59,781 bases of DNA from Pseudomonas sp. H3(2019) (GTDB lineage Bacteria; Pseudomonadota; Gammaproteobacteria; Pseudomonadales; Pseudomonadaceae), in NCBI RefSeq assembly GCF_007713465.1, contig NZ_VMSG01000035.1, positions 1 through 59,781 of the forward strand, in the 5' to 3' direction. Shown one piece after another: positions 1 through 8,328 of this stretch. The notes below the pieces were generated by a model. That model was not told the origin of the DNA and searched no databases. It saw only the letters and a list, made by a program, of their open reading frames with translations. Position 1 is the stretch's first letter. Every line of letters begins with the position of its first letter. A program made the translations under genes and the position numbers.

Positions 1-205
1 CAGTGGCATCAATTTAACGGGGAGTTGGTGTCCGGTTTTGAAGGGGCAAGTCCAGTCACGAGGGATGCGGGTTGAGAGGACGATGATAGCAGCGGCAATT
101 TTACGTGTGGCTACGGGCCAGTCTTGAATGCCTGCTTTTGGCCGGTAATAGTTTGGAGGCATCTTGCGCCTCATGCTCGCCGCGCTGGCGGACGCCCGTG
201 GCACG
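1..205 (-). other. Left-edge region with an open frame running off the window
   Basis: A minus-strand frame is open from an ATG at 162 (or GTG at 204) to the window edge, at least 54 codons, with no recognisable motif. One arm of the dispersed palindrome (TGCTTTTGGCCG) lies inside it at about 133-144, which argues against an ordinary gene. It may be a partial gene or an open stretch of repeat-rich intergenic DNA. Confidence 0.2.
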
Positions 206-778
206 TCATTGAAAAATCTCGGTGATTAAAAAGAAATGACGCCCATATGGTCGCGCCGAAGAGGTTACTCCCTTGTGTCCTGGTTCTTCAGGCCGGTTAA
301 GCGGCTTGTCCGTTTCATCGTAAACAAGGCCGTAGAAGATATTCGGGCCAACAGCTCCACCGGTTCCGCCCCAGCTCCATTCGTGATACTTCGGAGACGG
401 CCCGGGCAGGTTGCGAGCCAGTTCCGTGTAATGATCACGTGTCAGTTGAAAGTGAATCCAGTCGGGATTTATCTGATAGTGGATCGATGCCGCAAGTAGC
501 CCGATCGTCACAACTGGCGCTGCGACGACAGAAACCAACCTTCGCCATCGACGAGCCCAAAGATTTGCCACAAGCCCTATGGCGAAAGTACCCGAAGCGA
601 TCAGTGCAGGGATGGCGAGCAGTGGAATCAGGAGAAGCCAAAGTCCAAAAAGCCGGTCCAACTCGTCACCAAGATAGAAAATAGTTCCGAACACCAGCCA
701 AACGCAGAAGTGGCCCACGGCAAACCAGTCCTGTTTTCTCGATGGAATCTGCCCGATTTTACTTTCAATTATGTTCAA
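206..778 (-). CDS. Hypothetical inner-membrane protein
   Basis: A 190-codon frame starting at TTG 778, with a weak ribosome site, so the true start is uncertain. Three hydrophobic stretches at roughly residues 22-40, 42-72 and 80-100 suggest three membrane spans. A soluble C-terminal part with a Gly-rich segment (WGGTGGAVG) follows. I do not recognise the family. It stands alone between repeat-rich spacers and has no operon partner. That it is a membrane protein is inferred from hydrophobicity only. Confidence 0.55.
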   Translation of the reverse strand: MNIIESKIGQIPSRKQDWFAVGHFCVWLVFGTIFYLGDELDRLFGLWLLLIPLLAIPALIASGTFAIGLVANLWARRWRRLVSVVAAPVVTIGLLAASIHYQINPDWIHFQLTRDHYTELARNLPGPSPKYHEWSWGGTGGAVGPNIFYGLVYDETDKPLNRPEEPGHKGVTSSARPYGRHFFLITEIFQ

Positions 779-904
779 GAAGTCTTGTTCTTCGGGTCAT
801 TTTCATAAGGGCGCGAGCTAGTTCTGCCTATCTTCAGGGGACAAGTGAATCAGGTGCGATGAAGGTTAGTCTCTTAGATTGTCGTCAATCCAGGCCGGGC
901 AGTC

Positions 905-1000
905 CAGTGACCGTTCGTGGCCGATTTCTGCCTATGGCCAGGGGATGAAATCGACCCAAAGCTGACGGTGGCGACAGGCAGAAATCGGCCAGAAGCAGTG
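905..1000. repeat. Dispersed intergenic palindrome, copy 1
   Basis: The left arm TGGCCGATTTCTGCC (918-932) and right arm GGCAGAAATCGGCCA (977-991) are exact reverse complements, separated by 44 bases containing a GAAATCGACCCAAAG segment. This is the best-preserved long copy of a family seen at least ten more times in this window, always in or next to spacers. Confidence 0.8.
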
Positions 1001-1069
1001 GCCAATGTACTTAAGGGGACGGCTTTATTTTCTGATATTAAATCCGCCCGCCTTTCTCGCTCAGCCAAC

Positions 1070-1303
1070 CTACTCAAACCGCCGCCGCTTCATGAACAAC
1101 CCCATCCCAATCGCCACGGCAAAAGCCGACAGCAACCCTAGATCAAACCCCAACAAGCGGGTCTGACCGGCAACAACGCAGCCAACCGCACCCGCCACCA
1201 CCAACACCACTCCTAGCCACTTGCGCAGCAGATACGGTTTGAGGAATTGATCGAACAGAAAGGACACCACCAAGGCAATGACCAATTGAGTAATGTCGGA
1301 CAT
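1070..1303 (-). CDS. Small two-span membrane protein
   Basis: A 77-residue protein with hydrophobic segments at about residues 6-42 and 50-70 and a basic C-terminus (MKRRRFE), so two membrane spans are likely. A GGAG ribosome site lies 8 bases before the ATG. It begins 12 bases after the stop of the 159-residue gene upstream on the same strand, so the two are probably one transcript. Family not recognised. Small two-span proteins next to a soluble partner can be adaptors, holin-like or immunity proteins, but nothing here decides between these. Confidence 0.6.
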   Translation of the reverse strand: MSDITQLVIALVVSFLFDQFLKPYLLRKWLGVVLVVAGAVGCVVAGQTRLLGFDLGLLSAFAVAIGMGLFMKRRRFE

Positions 1304-1315
1304 GTACGTCTCCAG

Positions 1316-1795
1316 TCAGGTCTTGATGATTAATGTCGAGAGGGTGCGTTGCGGGCCGATACCGCCATTGACCTGTGCCTCGATGCTGACCAGTACGTCA
1401 CCCGCATGGTAGGTGGGTAGGATTTCATTGACATACCTGCGTACACCGGCCCCTACAGGTATCGCCACGTAAGAAGGGGCCACAGCCTTGGAGGCGGCGG
1501 CGAAGGCAGTGGTGGCAAGGTTGGCGATCGTGGTGCGTTGGGCGTTGAGGGCATCGCCCTGTTGCCGGGTCAACGGCTTGGAGATGCCGATCATCATCAC
1601 GCACGGCAGGTTTTTGGCCAGCATCTTGTCGTACACCTCGACGACCTTGCTGTTGACCTCATAGTGGGCGTTTTTTGCCTCGCCAAAATGCAGCTCGCGC
1701 AGGCGCCCACGTTCGCTGTCGGTGAGGGTGATCTGCGAGATGTTGAAGACGATCCCGTGATTGCCCATGTATTGGAAAGTCCCTTCGAACTTCAT
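1316..1795 (-). CDS. Hypothetical protein, first gene of a two-gene unit
   Basis: A 159-residue soluble protein with no signal peptide and no motif I recognise. An AAGGA-type ribosome site lies 8 bases before the ATG at 1795. It has a charged N-terminal half and an Ala-rich central segment (ATTAFAAASKAVAPSYVAIPVGAGV) that might be an amphipathic or membrane-seeking helix. The small membrane protein gene follows after 12 bases, implying joint expression. Function unknown. Confidence 0.6.
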   Translation of the reverse strand: MKFEGTFQYMGNHGIVFNISQITLTDSERGRLRELHFGEAKNAHYEVNSKVVEVYDKMLAKNLPCVMMIGISKPLTRQQGDALNAQRTTIANLATTAFAAASKAVAPSYVAIPVGAGVRRYVNEILPTYHAGDVLVSIEAQVNGGIGPQRTLSTLIIKT

Positions 1796-1860
1796 CGCTC
1801 ATTTCCTTTTGAGGCAAAGGTGGCGATTCTCTACAACGAGCGTATTGGATTCAAATCATT

Positions 1861-1944
1861 TCATCTGGCTGGAGCGGGGAGCGGTGAATGCCGGTCAGTT
1901 AAGCAGGCACCCTTGGCGAGCATTTTTTCCAGGGAGTCGAGCAT
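1861..1944 (-). pseudogene. N-terminal stub resembling a TPR-protein gene
   Basis: From ATG 1944 the minus strand reads MLDSLEKMLAKG. I recall this as the beginning of a small tetratricopeptide protein common in Pseudomonas, which normally continues into TPR helices. Here the frame runs into unrelated sequence and stops at 1861. Only about 12 codons match, so this is a weak call for a truncated remnant. The match is from memory. Confidence 0.3.
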
Positions 1945-2111
1945 AGCGGCGTCCTTATCAGTTTTGGCAGTGATTGACCGGTTGGGAGTTGGACCGCTAT
2001 CGCGAGCAAGCCCCAGCTCCAGAGCAGAACAAGCCGCCCGCATCACCAAAAAACCTCTCTCCTACAGCTTCCACCTTTGAGATCGGCGCAATGTGTAGCG
2101 AGGATCATAAA

Positions 2112-2212
2112 GGCTGCTTTTGGCCGATTTCTGACTCTGGCTAGGGGCAGCAGTCGACCCTAAGCGGCCTGTCGCGAAAGGTCGCTACAGGCCATTTCCG
2201 GTCAGTCGTGAC
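2112..2212. repeat. Dispersed intergenic palindrome, copy 2
   Basis: It begins GGCTGCTTTTGGCCGATTTC and ends in a diverged complementary arm (CAGGCCATTTCCGGTCAGT). An internal AGTCGACCCTAAGCGG segment matches the GAAATCGACCCAAAGC of copy 1. The remaining spacer up to 2419 shows no convincing gene. Confidence 0.65.
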
Positions 2213-2419
2213 AAGTAAAATTTCGGCCACGCGCCTCGTTGCTGCTCCAGATATTTGCCCTGAGTGGGGGGCCGACCATGTCGGATTAACCAGAAACTAG
2301 GTTAGAGTGTTAGTCGATGTCTGTTCATAAGGGCCATCCACTCGATTCGCGTAGTCGCGCCAAGCAATTCCAGCGAACGAACCGGGCAAAAAAACCGTAT
2401 ATCAATCGTTATTTGAAGA

Positions 2420-3037
2420 ATGAATCGTCCGCTGTTTGTTTCTCTAGATGGGCCCAAGGGAACCGGCAAAACCACACTGTTGGAGGCCGTTACGAAAGTA
2501 CTGAGGGCAGACAACAAAAAGGTGATCCGACTTTGCGAGCAAAAAAGCGATCCCTATAGGGGCGAAACAATGGCCCTCGTTAACAAGCTCGTCAGAAATT
2601 CCACCCGGGATTTGGAGTTGAGGGTTTGTGAGCGCTTTGCTGATAGCCGTACTTGGATTTCCCTGCACGTGCTGGCTAAACAGCCACCAGGCAGCATCAT
2701 CTTGATCGATCGCTGGTACCCGTCTGATGCCGCGTTTCGCCGGATAGTCCCGTTTGCAGAGATTCTACAGTTGAACATTGATCGAAACGTGCGAGTGCCA
2801 GACCTGCATGTCGGGGTTGTCACCGCCCCTGACATTTCATGGGCGAGGGCAGCGGCACGACGGCGTGGGCTGAGCAGTACTGTGATCCATAAGCTGGAAG
2901 AACATGTTGCTTGTACCAAGGCGTTCGAGCGAGCGATTGCAGATCACGGCTGGGTTTTATGCCGTAATGAAGGAACGATCGAAGACGCAACGATGCAGGT
3001 GACTTCTGAGATCTATAGAGTCCTCAATGCCCCGTAG
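2420..3037 (+). CDS. Thymidylate-kinase-like P-loop nucleotide kinase
   Basis: A 205-residue protein. The P-loop DGPKGTGKTT at residues 10-19 binds ATP. A DRWYPSD motif near residue 97 corresponds to the DRY/DRH motif of dTMP kinases. An Arg-rich RAAARRRG segment near 142 fits the lid. Length matches the thymidylate kinase family (about 205-215). The housekeeping tmk normally sits with holB and pilZ, and none of that is here, so this is a stand-alone paralogue. A PD-(D/E)XK-like gene follows 53 bases later on the same strand. Substrate is unproven; other NMP or dNMP kinase activity is possible. Confidence 0.75.
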   Translation: MNRPLFVSLDGPKGTGKTTLLEAVTKVLRADNKKVIRLCEQKSDPYRGETMALVNKLVRNSTRDLELRVCERFADSRTWISLHVLAKQPPGSIILIDRWYPSDAAFRRIVPFAEILQLNIDRNVRVPDLHVGVVTAPDISWARAAARRRGLSSTVIHKLEEHVACTKAFERAIADHGWVLCRNEGTIEDATMQVTSEIYRVLNAP

Positions 3038-3090
3038 GCGAAGTTCGCGCCTACTGTGACCGTATTTTAACCTCAGAAGAATTTAATAAT

Positions 3091-3570
3091 ATGAACCTAG
3101 CCAGCCTATCAATATCTGAACTGCTAAAGTTGCACGCCAAGGCGATTGATGAGCTTAAGAGTCGCGGCGTACTTAGAACAAAAAACAATCCTGTTGGAGA
3201 TTACGCCGAATGGTTGGTTTCATCTGCTTTAAACCTAACCCTTGCTAAAAATTCAGCCGCCGGCCATGACGCCGAGACTAGTGATGGCAAAAAAATCCAA
3301 ATTAAAGGGCGCCGTATAACTGCAAATAACCGATCAAGGCAGTTAGGCGTCATACGCAACCTCGAAAAGAATGACTTTGACGAACTGATAGCTGTAATTT
3401 TCAATGAAACATTTGAAATAATTGAGGCATACTTAATTCCGCACTCTGTAATTTCAGACTATAGCTCGTATAAGGCGCATGTTAACGGCCACATCCTGCA
3501 TGTGCGAGGACCTTTGCTATTAGATAAACGCGTTATAAATATTTTCGCCAAATTAAACTATTCTAATTAG
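3091..3570 (+). CDS. PD-(D/E)XK-nuclease-like protein of unknown role
   Basis: A 159-residue protein. After an N-terminal helix pair it shows GDYAEWLV (Glu40), then GHDAETSDGKKIQIKGRR with Asp60 and Gln70-x-Lys72. This order (helix Glu, Asp, (E/Q)xK) fits the PD-(D/E)XK restriction-endonuclease fold. The gene is visibly richer in A and T than its neighbours, a sign of horizontal acquisition. It follows the thymidylate-kinase-like gene by 53 bases. A DNA-acting role is inferred from the motif; no substrate or partner can be named. Confidence 0.65.
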   Translation: MNLASLSISELLKLHAKAIDELKSRGVLRTKNNPVGDYAEWLVSSALNLTLAKNSAAGHDAETSDGKKIQIKGRRITANNRSRQLGVIRNLEKNDFDELIAVIFNETFEIIEAYLIPHSVISDYSSYKAHVNGHILHVRGPLLLDKRVINIFAKLNYSN

Positions 3571-3626
3571 TAGCTCTAATCGCTCGTCGGGACCGGCGAA
3601 GTAGGCCCGCTAACCGAACGGCTAGC

Positions 3627-3684
3627 GGCTGCTTCTGGCCGTTTTCTGCCCTTCGCGATGGGCATAAATCGGTCAGTAGCAGTC
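3627..3684. repeat. Dispersed intergenic palindrome, copy 3
   Basis: Compact copy: left arm GGCTGCTTCTGGCCGTTTTC, centre CCTTCGCGATGG, right arm GGCATAAATCGGTCAGTAGC. It lies between the nuclease-like gene and the broken TPR lipoprotein gene. Confidence 0.75.
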
Positions 3685-3765
3685 GTTCACTCATCTGAGA
3701 TGCGACGCAAGCGGTCACTCCGCGCTCGCTGACCCACCGCATTCGTCACTAAGCCGGCTCTCCTG

Positions 3766-4460
3766 CTACGGCATGGAAATCCTGTACTCGGCGAGCTTGG
3801 CCTTCTGCTCCTCCAGCACGTACTTCTTGTTGGCGATCTGCGAGAACTTCATGAAGTCGGCCTTGGCGTCGTCCTTGTCTCCCAAATGGTCGTACGCGAT
3901 CCCGCGTGCGTAATAGGCCCAGGCATAGTCCGGCTGGCGCTGAAGGCCGGTGCTGAATGCTTCAGCGGCCTCTCGATACTGACCCAGGTCTGTCAGCGCG
4001 AGGCCCAGATGATAGTAAGTCGGCATGTGGAAGCCGGAACCCTTTCCGGCTTCCACATGCCGTTATCAAGGTTGTACTGCACGAGTTCAAGGGCTTTTTT
4101 CGGGTTGCCAGCGTCGCGATACATGGCGCTCAAGTCCAGGTTGGCGCGCGGATCAGGCTTGACCGCCAGTTGCATGGATTTTTCCTTGGCGGCCACGGCT
4201 TCTGGAAAGTGCTTGAGGTTGCTGTAGGCGTCGGCCTGCACCGCGTAAATCAAACTTTGCAGCGAGGCGGGCAGCGTATTTTTCTGCAGGCATAGATCAC
4301 CTTCCTGCAGCACCAGAGGGTAGTTTTCGGCTTTGGACGCTTTAAGCTGATTAGCGCAGTGGACAAGGTTGGCTTTTTGCGGGTTCTGCATCCCTGCACA
4401 ACCTGTGAGGATGACGGAGCAGGCGATCAGTGCGGGCCAGCGAGTATTCATGATAAGCAT
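3766..4460 (-). pseudogene. TPR-repeat lipoprotein gene with a frameshift
   Basis: Reading from 4460: an N-terminal signal with a lipobox (LTGCAG), then TPR-type helices up to YNLDNGMWKPE. There the frame slips. A second frame (from about 4056) continues KGSGFHMPTYYHLGLALTDLGQY through two more TPR units to 3766. Adding one base in the short homopolymer run at 4043-4045 restores a continuous product of about 231 residues. The slip lies at the tip of a perfect 19-bp inverted repeat. The gene follows its upstream neighbour by 5 bases, so both belonged to one operon. A true frameshift or a sequencing error at the hairpin are both possible. Confidence 0.7.
4021..4062. repeat. Perfect 19-bp inverted repeat inside a coding sequence
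   Basis: The arms 4021-4039 and 4044-4062 are exact complements with a 4-base loop. In the intact reading they encode GMWKPE and GFHMP, so the palindrome would be part of the normal gene. It coincides with the frameshift in the TPR lipoprotein gene. Confidence 0.85.
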
Positions 4461-4465
4461 CCTTG

Positions 4466-5159
4466 TCAGTCGAGCAGATGAGCGTTGAGGTCAGGGCGAT
4501 AGACCTGCAAGAGCGGCGCGGTCACGGTGCCTTGTAGCGAGCAGAACACGGTGGTGTGTCCCGCGAGCGGCGGTGTCGTGTCGCCCGTGTCGACGATCAG
4601 CACGCGGTCTACGAAACCAAACGGCGTGACGACGCCGGGGCCGGTCAGTCCTTCAGTGCGCCATTGACCGATCGGGTCACCGACGCGGCGAATTTCGGCG
4701 CGGGTAATGGCTTTGCCCTGACTGACAAAGCGTGCGTTGTTGACGATCAGCGGCTTGAGTTTTGCGGCCACCTCTTGCGGACACCTCTTGCGGCAAGCCA
4801 TCGGCTACGAAACCCCAGAACAGAAAATTGCCGACGTTCTTGATGGTTTCGGCCTGGTTGTAATAGCCGACCATACGCACGCCGTTAACGATCAGGGGCG
4901 TTTCGAAGTGTTGGTAAGTGCCACCTTCCTGCAGCGGACTCATGATGGTCGGTGCCTTGACCAAGCCGTAGTCACTCAGACGCAAGGTACCTGCTGGCAG
5001 GCGGGCATCGCGCAGGCTCTCGAAGAAATGCGCATCGCAACGAGAGAACTCAGTCAGCAGTTGTTCGGGCGTGGTGACGGTCTGGGCTTGGGCAGTGCAG
5101 GCGGCGCCGACGGCGAGCAAAGCAACGCCGAAAAAAAGAGAGCGGAATATTAAAATCAT
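4466..5159 (-). pseudogene. Exported protein gene broken by a 13-bp tandem duplication
   Basis: From 5159 the product starts with a clear signal peptide (hydrophobic core, cleavage near AQA) and continues to GLPQEV. There a 13-bp tandem duplication at about 4768-4793 shifts the frame. Removing one copy joins GLPQEV to AAKLKPLIV and gives one protein of about 227 residues ending at 4466. The family is not recognised; the mature part has no evident catalytic motif. The TPR lipoprotein gene follows 5 bases downstream. Two independent lesions in adjacent genes suggest the operon is no longer under selection in this strain. Confidence 0.7.
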
Positions 5160-5270
5160 CCGTGAAGTGGGAACGAAGGCTGTCGGCTGGTGAGTCGGGA
5201 ACTTGAGCTATACGGGCCTGCGGGAGAAGGCCAGCTTCGCTTTTTGGCTGAAAGCAGGCATGGATCGAAC

Positions 5271-5327
5271 GTTTGCTTCTGGTCGTTATCTTCCTGTCAA
5301 AGTCGGCAGAAAACGCCCCGTAGCAGG
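5271..5327. repeat. Dispersed intergenic palindrome, diverged copy 4
   Basis: It reads TTGCTTCTGGTCGTTATCTT, then GTCAAAGTCGGCAGAAAACG and CCCCGTAGCAGG. The arms are recognisable but degenerate. The rest of the 5160-5443 spacer shows no gene. Confidence 0.5.
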
Positions 5328-5443
5328 TGGTCAACGAGGTGCGAAATTACATGTCATAGACTAACTTCTGTCCGCTACCCGAGATGTCTTGAAACGCACG
5401 GGGCCGCACCATCAGTCCGCCGCGGTGGCAACAAGTGTTCCGC

Positions 5444-6058
5444 TCACCAGCAGGCCAGATGTCTCTCGATCAACCTTGCCACCTCGGCTGCGTGAGTAAA
5501 ACCCAGACTGTGATCGGCGCCAGGGAAAACGTGTAGTTCCGCACGGGGTAACAGTTGAGCAAGGCGCTGGCCGACGCTAACGGGGCTGATCGGATCTGAA
5601 TCTCCCCAGAGGAGCAGGACTGGCATGCGCAACTCGACCAGCCGGAGCGTGAGGTCGGTGCGGTCGTCGAGAAACCACCTCGGCAGTGTCGGGTTGTCGG
5701 CAGCAAAATCCGGGCGCCAGTCATGCGCGTCCAGAGCAGACATATCCACCCCGCCAGAAGTGACGCTCAGTATCAGGTGCGTGATCAGCTCAGGGCGTTC
5801 AAGCGCTGCAAGCACCGCGACTATGCCGCCCATGGACTGCGCCACCAGCGCTGTGGGCCGGTCGATTTCGGCCAGCACGCGAGTCACCAGATCATCCATG
5901 CCGGTCACGCTGGGCAAGGGCGGAGTGTCTCCAAAGCCGGGCCAGCCGATATGGACCTGCTGCGCAGGGTGGGCGAGGCGCTCAGCAACCGGATACCAAA
6001 ACCGGGTGTTACCTGAGGCTCCGGGCAGGAAGAGGAGTTTGGCGGGAGATGCGATCAC
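5444..6058 (-). CDS. Alpha/beta-fold hydrolase
   Basis: A 204-residue protein starting at GTG 6058, chosen because an AAGGA ribosome site lies 8 bases upstream. A longer frame to 6184 has no such site and adds non-homologous residues. An LPGASG oxyanion-type loop is at 11-16. The nucleophile elbow AQSMGG has Ser75, the acid is at GDSDP (Asp153 or 155), and the catalytic His is 183 in GADHS. The elbow has Ala where many members have Gly. Substrate unknown: esterase, lactonase or C-C hydrolase would all fit. It stands alone. Confidence 0.75.
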   Translation of the reverse strand: MIASPAKLLFLPGASGNTRFWYPVAERLAHPAQQVHIGWPGFGDTPPLPSVTGMDDLVTRVLAEIDRPTALVAQSMGGIVAVLAALERPELITHLILSVTSGGVDMSALDAHDWRPDFAADNPTLPRWFLDDRTDLTLRLVELRMPVLLLWGDSDPISPVSVGQRLAQLLPRAELHVFPGADHSLGFTHAAEVARLIERHLACW

Positions 6059-6127
6059 AGATTCGGTCCTTGAAGGTGGGATTGAAAGAGTCAGCAGGAG
6101 GGCAAAAAGGATGCTGCAAGGTTCGAT

Positions 6128-6152
6128 GACCGGTTGAATCCACAGCTGATTG
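6128..6152. repeat. Partial copy of a second repeat (TTGAATCCACAG)
   Basis: The string CCGGTTGAATCCACA also occurs near 51461, where it forms one arm of an inverted repeat, and its complement (TGTGGATTCAA) near 37850. It is followed at 6170-6186 by a GGAGTCGACCCAAAGCGG segment shared with the dispersed palindromes. Confidence 0.45.
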
Positions 6153-6260
6153 CTGCCGGTGGCAATCGACTGGAGTCGACCCAAAGCGGTCCCCCAGCAT
6201 CCAGGTTAGATATTGTAATTACTGGGGTGAAGGGGTTAGCAGACAGCCGATCTCAGCCTG

Positions 6261-6695
6261 TCATGCAGGTGGAAAGTCTTCATACGATTTTGGGATGTAC
6301 CCCCAAATTCTCAGAACGTCAGCGCGCACGTCAAACTCGAATCCAATTTGTGCGACGACCTTCGATATTTCGTCTGTATGGTCAATGGTTGTACGTGCAA
6401 GCAGTCTTCCTTTTGAGGGGGCTGCTTCCAACAAGCCAATGTCGAACCATTCGACGGACGCAAATGGAAACGGCAGATGGTAAAACCACTCGACATCCCA
6501 CCCTGAGATGTATCCTGTGACGGATTTGAATCGGTATGACGGACGCCAACCCTGAAGCTGGCGGAAATGGTTGATCAGCTCATCCCACTTGGTATTGTTC
6601 GATGCGCTTGCCAAGTTTCTCGCAGCTACGGCAGCATGGATTTTCTTCCGTGTTACATCATCATGGCCCGCGCCGGACTTCGGTAGCTCGCTCAT
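6261..6695 (-). CDS. Hypothetical protein, probable DUF6678 family
   Basis: 144 residues from ATG 6695, preferred because an AGGA site lies 7 bases upstream. A longer TTG start at 6725 is possible. The segment NNTKWDELI followed by aromatic-rich YISGWDVEWFYHLP and VEWFDIGL resembles the small cytosolic DUF6678 proteins; this family name is from memory. No catalytic motif or membrane segment is visible. It is not in an operon, and its role is unknown. Confidence 0.55.
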   Translation of the reverse strand: MSELPKSGAGHDDVTRKKIHAAVAARNLASASNNTKWDELINHFRQLQGWRPSYRFKSVTGYISGWDVEWFYHLPFPFASVEWFDIGLLEAAPSKGRLLARTTIDHTDEISKVVAQIGFEFDVRADVLRIWGYIPKSYEDFPPA

Positions 6696-6814
6696 ATTCA
6701 GTCCTATCGATTTTTTGGTGTTCAAGAATGAATGACTGACCGCTATTGGCTGTCAGTCACGAATGACCCCGCAGAGGTCCCTTGAACCTCTTTTCACCTT
6801 TAGGGTGATCGCCT

Positions 6815-7297
6815 TTACAGGCGCATTCCCATCTCGAAAGCACGAGTCTCAAACCCGAACTCTGTGTACATGCGAGCAGCACGTGCATTGAACGGCCAGA
6901 CAGACAACCTCAAGTCCTGAGCGTCATGTTCGATTGCCCAGTCCTTAACGAGTTGAATAAGCCTACGTCCAATACCTTTCCCCCAAAATTGCTCGGCAAC
7001 ACAAACCGATCCGATGCGAGCAACATTCAGCGGTTGCATCAGCGGCCCAGAACTTGCCGACAGGCTGGCAGTAATGAAGGCGGCGGTCTGGTGACCGACA
7101 TTCGCGATGAATACAACCTGACCCGGTTTCTCGAAAAGGCCTGACCAGTGAGGAAGGTCGCGCGAGAAGTCTTGGGTGGCAGCCGCGTAAATATCGGGAC
7201 GGGCAGCGTGGTGCACCGCGTTAAGCAATTGTCCCAACTCACAAATGCTAAGTGCGTCTTCTACCGTTGCGGTTCGGTAAGTAATGGCTTCGTCCAT
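6815..7297 (-). CDS. GNAT-family N-acetyltransferase
   Basis: 160 residues from ATG 7297, chosen for the AGGAGAG ribosome site 9 bases upstream. The acetyl-CoA loop is seen as VAEQFWGKGIGRRL (Q/RxxGxG/A), preceded by the IGSVCV strand and followed by LRLSVWPFNARAARMYTEFGFE, the usual C-terminal strand-helix of the fold. The acceptor substrate cannot be told. It is separated from the AraC-type gene upstream by a spacer with a degenerate palindrome copy (7377-7415). Confidence 0.75.
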   Translation of the reverse strand: MDEAITYRTATVEDALSICELGQLLNAVHHAARPDIYAAATQDFSRDLPHWSGLFEKPGQVVFIANVGHQTAAFITASLSASSGPLMQPLNVARIGSVCVAEQFWGKGIGRRLIQLVKDWAIEHDAQDLRLSVWPFNARAARMYTEFGFETRAFEMGMRL

Positions 7298-7425
7298 GAT
7301 GTGCAACTCTCCTTGATTGTGTAGGTGGTTCGCGGGGCTCCCGGTCTTTGTCTCATGGCCGGGAGGATATTCCAATGGTTGCTTTATGGCCGATATCTGT
7401 CCGACACCTGCACTAACGATCTCAC

Positions 7426-8232
7426 CTATCCACGCAGCTGTACCGGACTTAATCCAAGACGTTGCCTGAACGTGGTTGCCATGTGCGCCTGGGAGTTAAA
7501 ACCGCAGGTGTGGGCGATCTCTGCCAGGCTTGCTGTCGAATCGCGTATCAGCGCGCGGGCCTTGGCAAGGCGTCGGTCGATCAGGTAACTGTGCGGGCTC
7601 TTGCCCGTCGCGTTCTTGAATGCCCGCATGAAATATCCTTCGGACAATCCAAGTAAGCCCGCCATTGCCGGTATGCCCAGTGGCCCGTCGAGGCACGCGT
7701 CAATGAATTCATCGAGCAGACGCATCCGGCTGCCGGTGATAGAGCCTTGGGGTGGAGCCGAAAATGTTTGATCGCCCGTCGCTCGTTCAGCCAATGCGAG
7801 TGCCCAGGCCTCCCAATCGTCCTCCACTGAGGCGTGCAACAACGCGCTGCGCATTCGCAGGGCGAGGGTAATGGCCTGCTGATCAATGCGATTGTTGAAT
7901 GCACTTTTCCCTACCAACGCATTACCGTCAGTGCGCATTACCCGCAGGTATTCACCGCCCATGGGGGACTCGGACAGCACGTCACAGCCGGCGGGGACGA
8001 ACGCCAGACCGTTGGGCATGGCATCGAAGGGCAGCACTCGGTCGCTGCCAATGGCGTGAAGGCCTCGCTGGCTGTCGAAGGCAAAGCCAATCGCTGCCTG
8101 GGGCGCTACATACCGGGTCGCGTAGGCGGCACCGGGTAGCAATTCAATCGCCCATGGCCCTGCCTCGATTCGACGGACCGGTTCGGGGCGGGGCGTTGGC
8201 TGAAGGCGGCTTCGATGGTTCATGAACACCAT
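7426..8232 (-). CDS. AraC-family transcriptional regulator
   Basis: About 268 residues; the start is uncertain between ATG 8232 and ATG 8223, since neither has a strong ribosome site. The C-terminal 100 residues hold the double helix-turn-helix of AraC proteins: GIPAMAGLLGLSEGYFMRAFKNATGKSPHSYL then SLAEIAHTCGFNSQAHMATTFRQRLGLSP. The N-terminal part is a cupin-like effector domain. It is divergent from the threonine-dehydratase-like gene, the usual arrangement for a local activator, so regulation of that gene is inferred. Confidence 0.8.
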   Translation of the reverse strand: MVFMNHRSRLQPTPRPEPVRRIEAGPWAIELLPGAAYATRYVAPQAAIGFAFDSQRGLHAIGSDRVLPFDAMPNGLAFVPAGCDVLSESPMGGEYLRVMRTDGNALVGKSAFNNRIDQQAITLALRMRSALLHASVEDDWEAWALALAERATGDQTFSAPPQGSITGSRMRLLDEFIDACLDGPLGIPAMAGLLGLSEGYFMRAFKNATGKSPHSYLIDRRLAKARALIRDSTASLAEIAHTCGFNSQAHMATTFRQRLGLSPVQLRG

Positions 8233-8328
8233 AGTAGTGAAGCGAGGGCACAAAAGTCAGGTCAGTTTTTTGAAAGCCTGCGTGATGCGCTCGTGTCTAG
8301 ACTGGGCAAAACCTCAGGGAGACGACTC

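Noticed and set aside
1538..2080. A 180-codon plus-strand frame
   Set aside because: It overlaps the better-supported 159-residue gene on the other strand and has no ribosome site.
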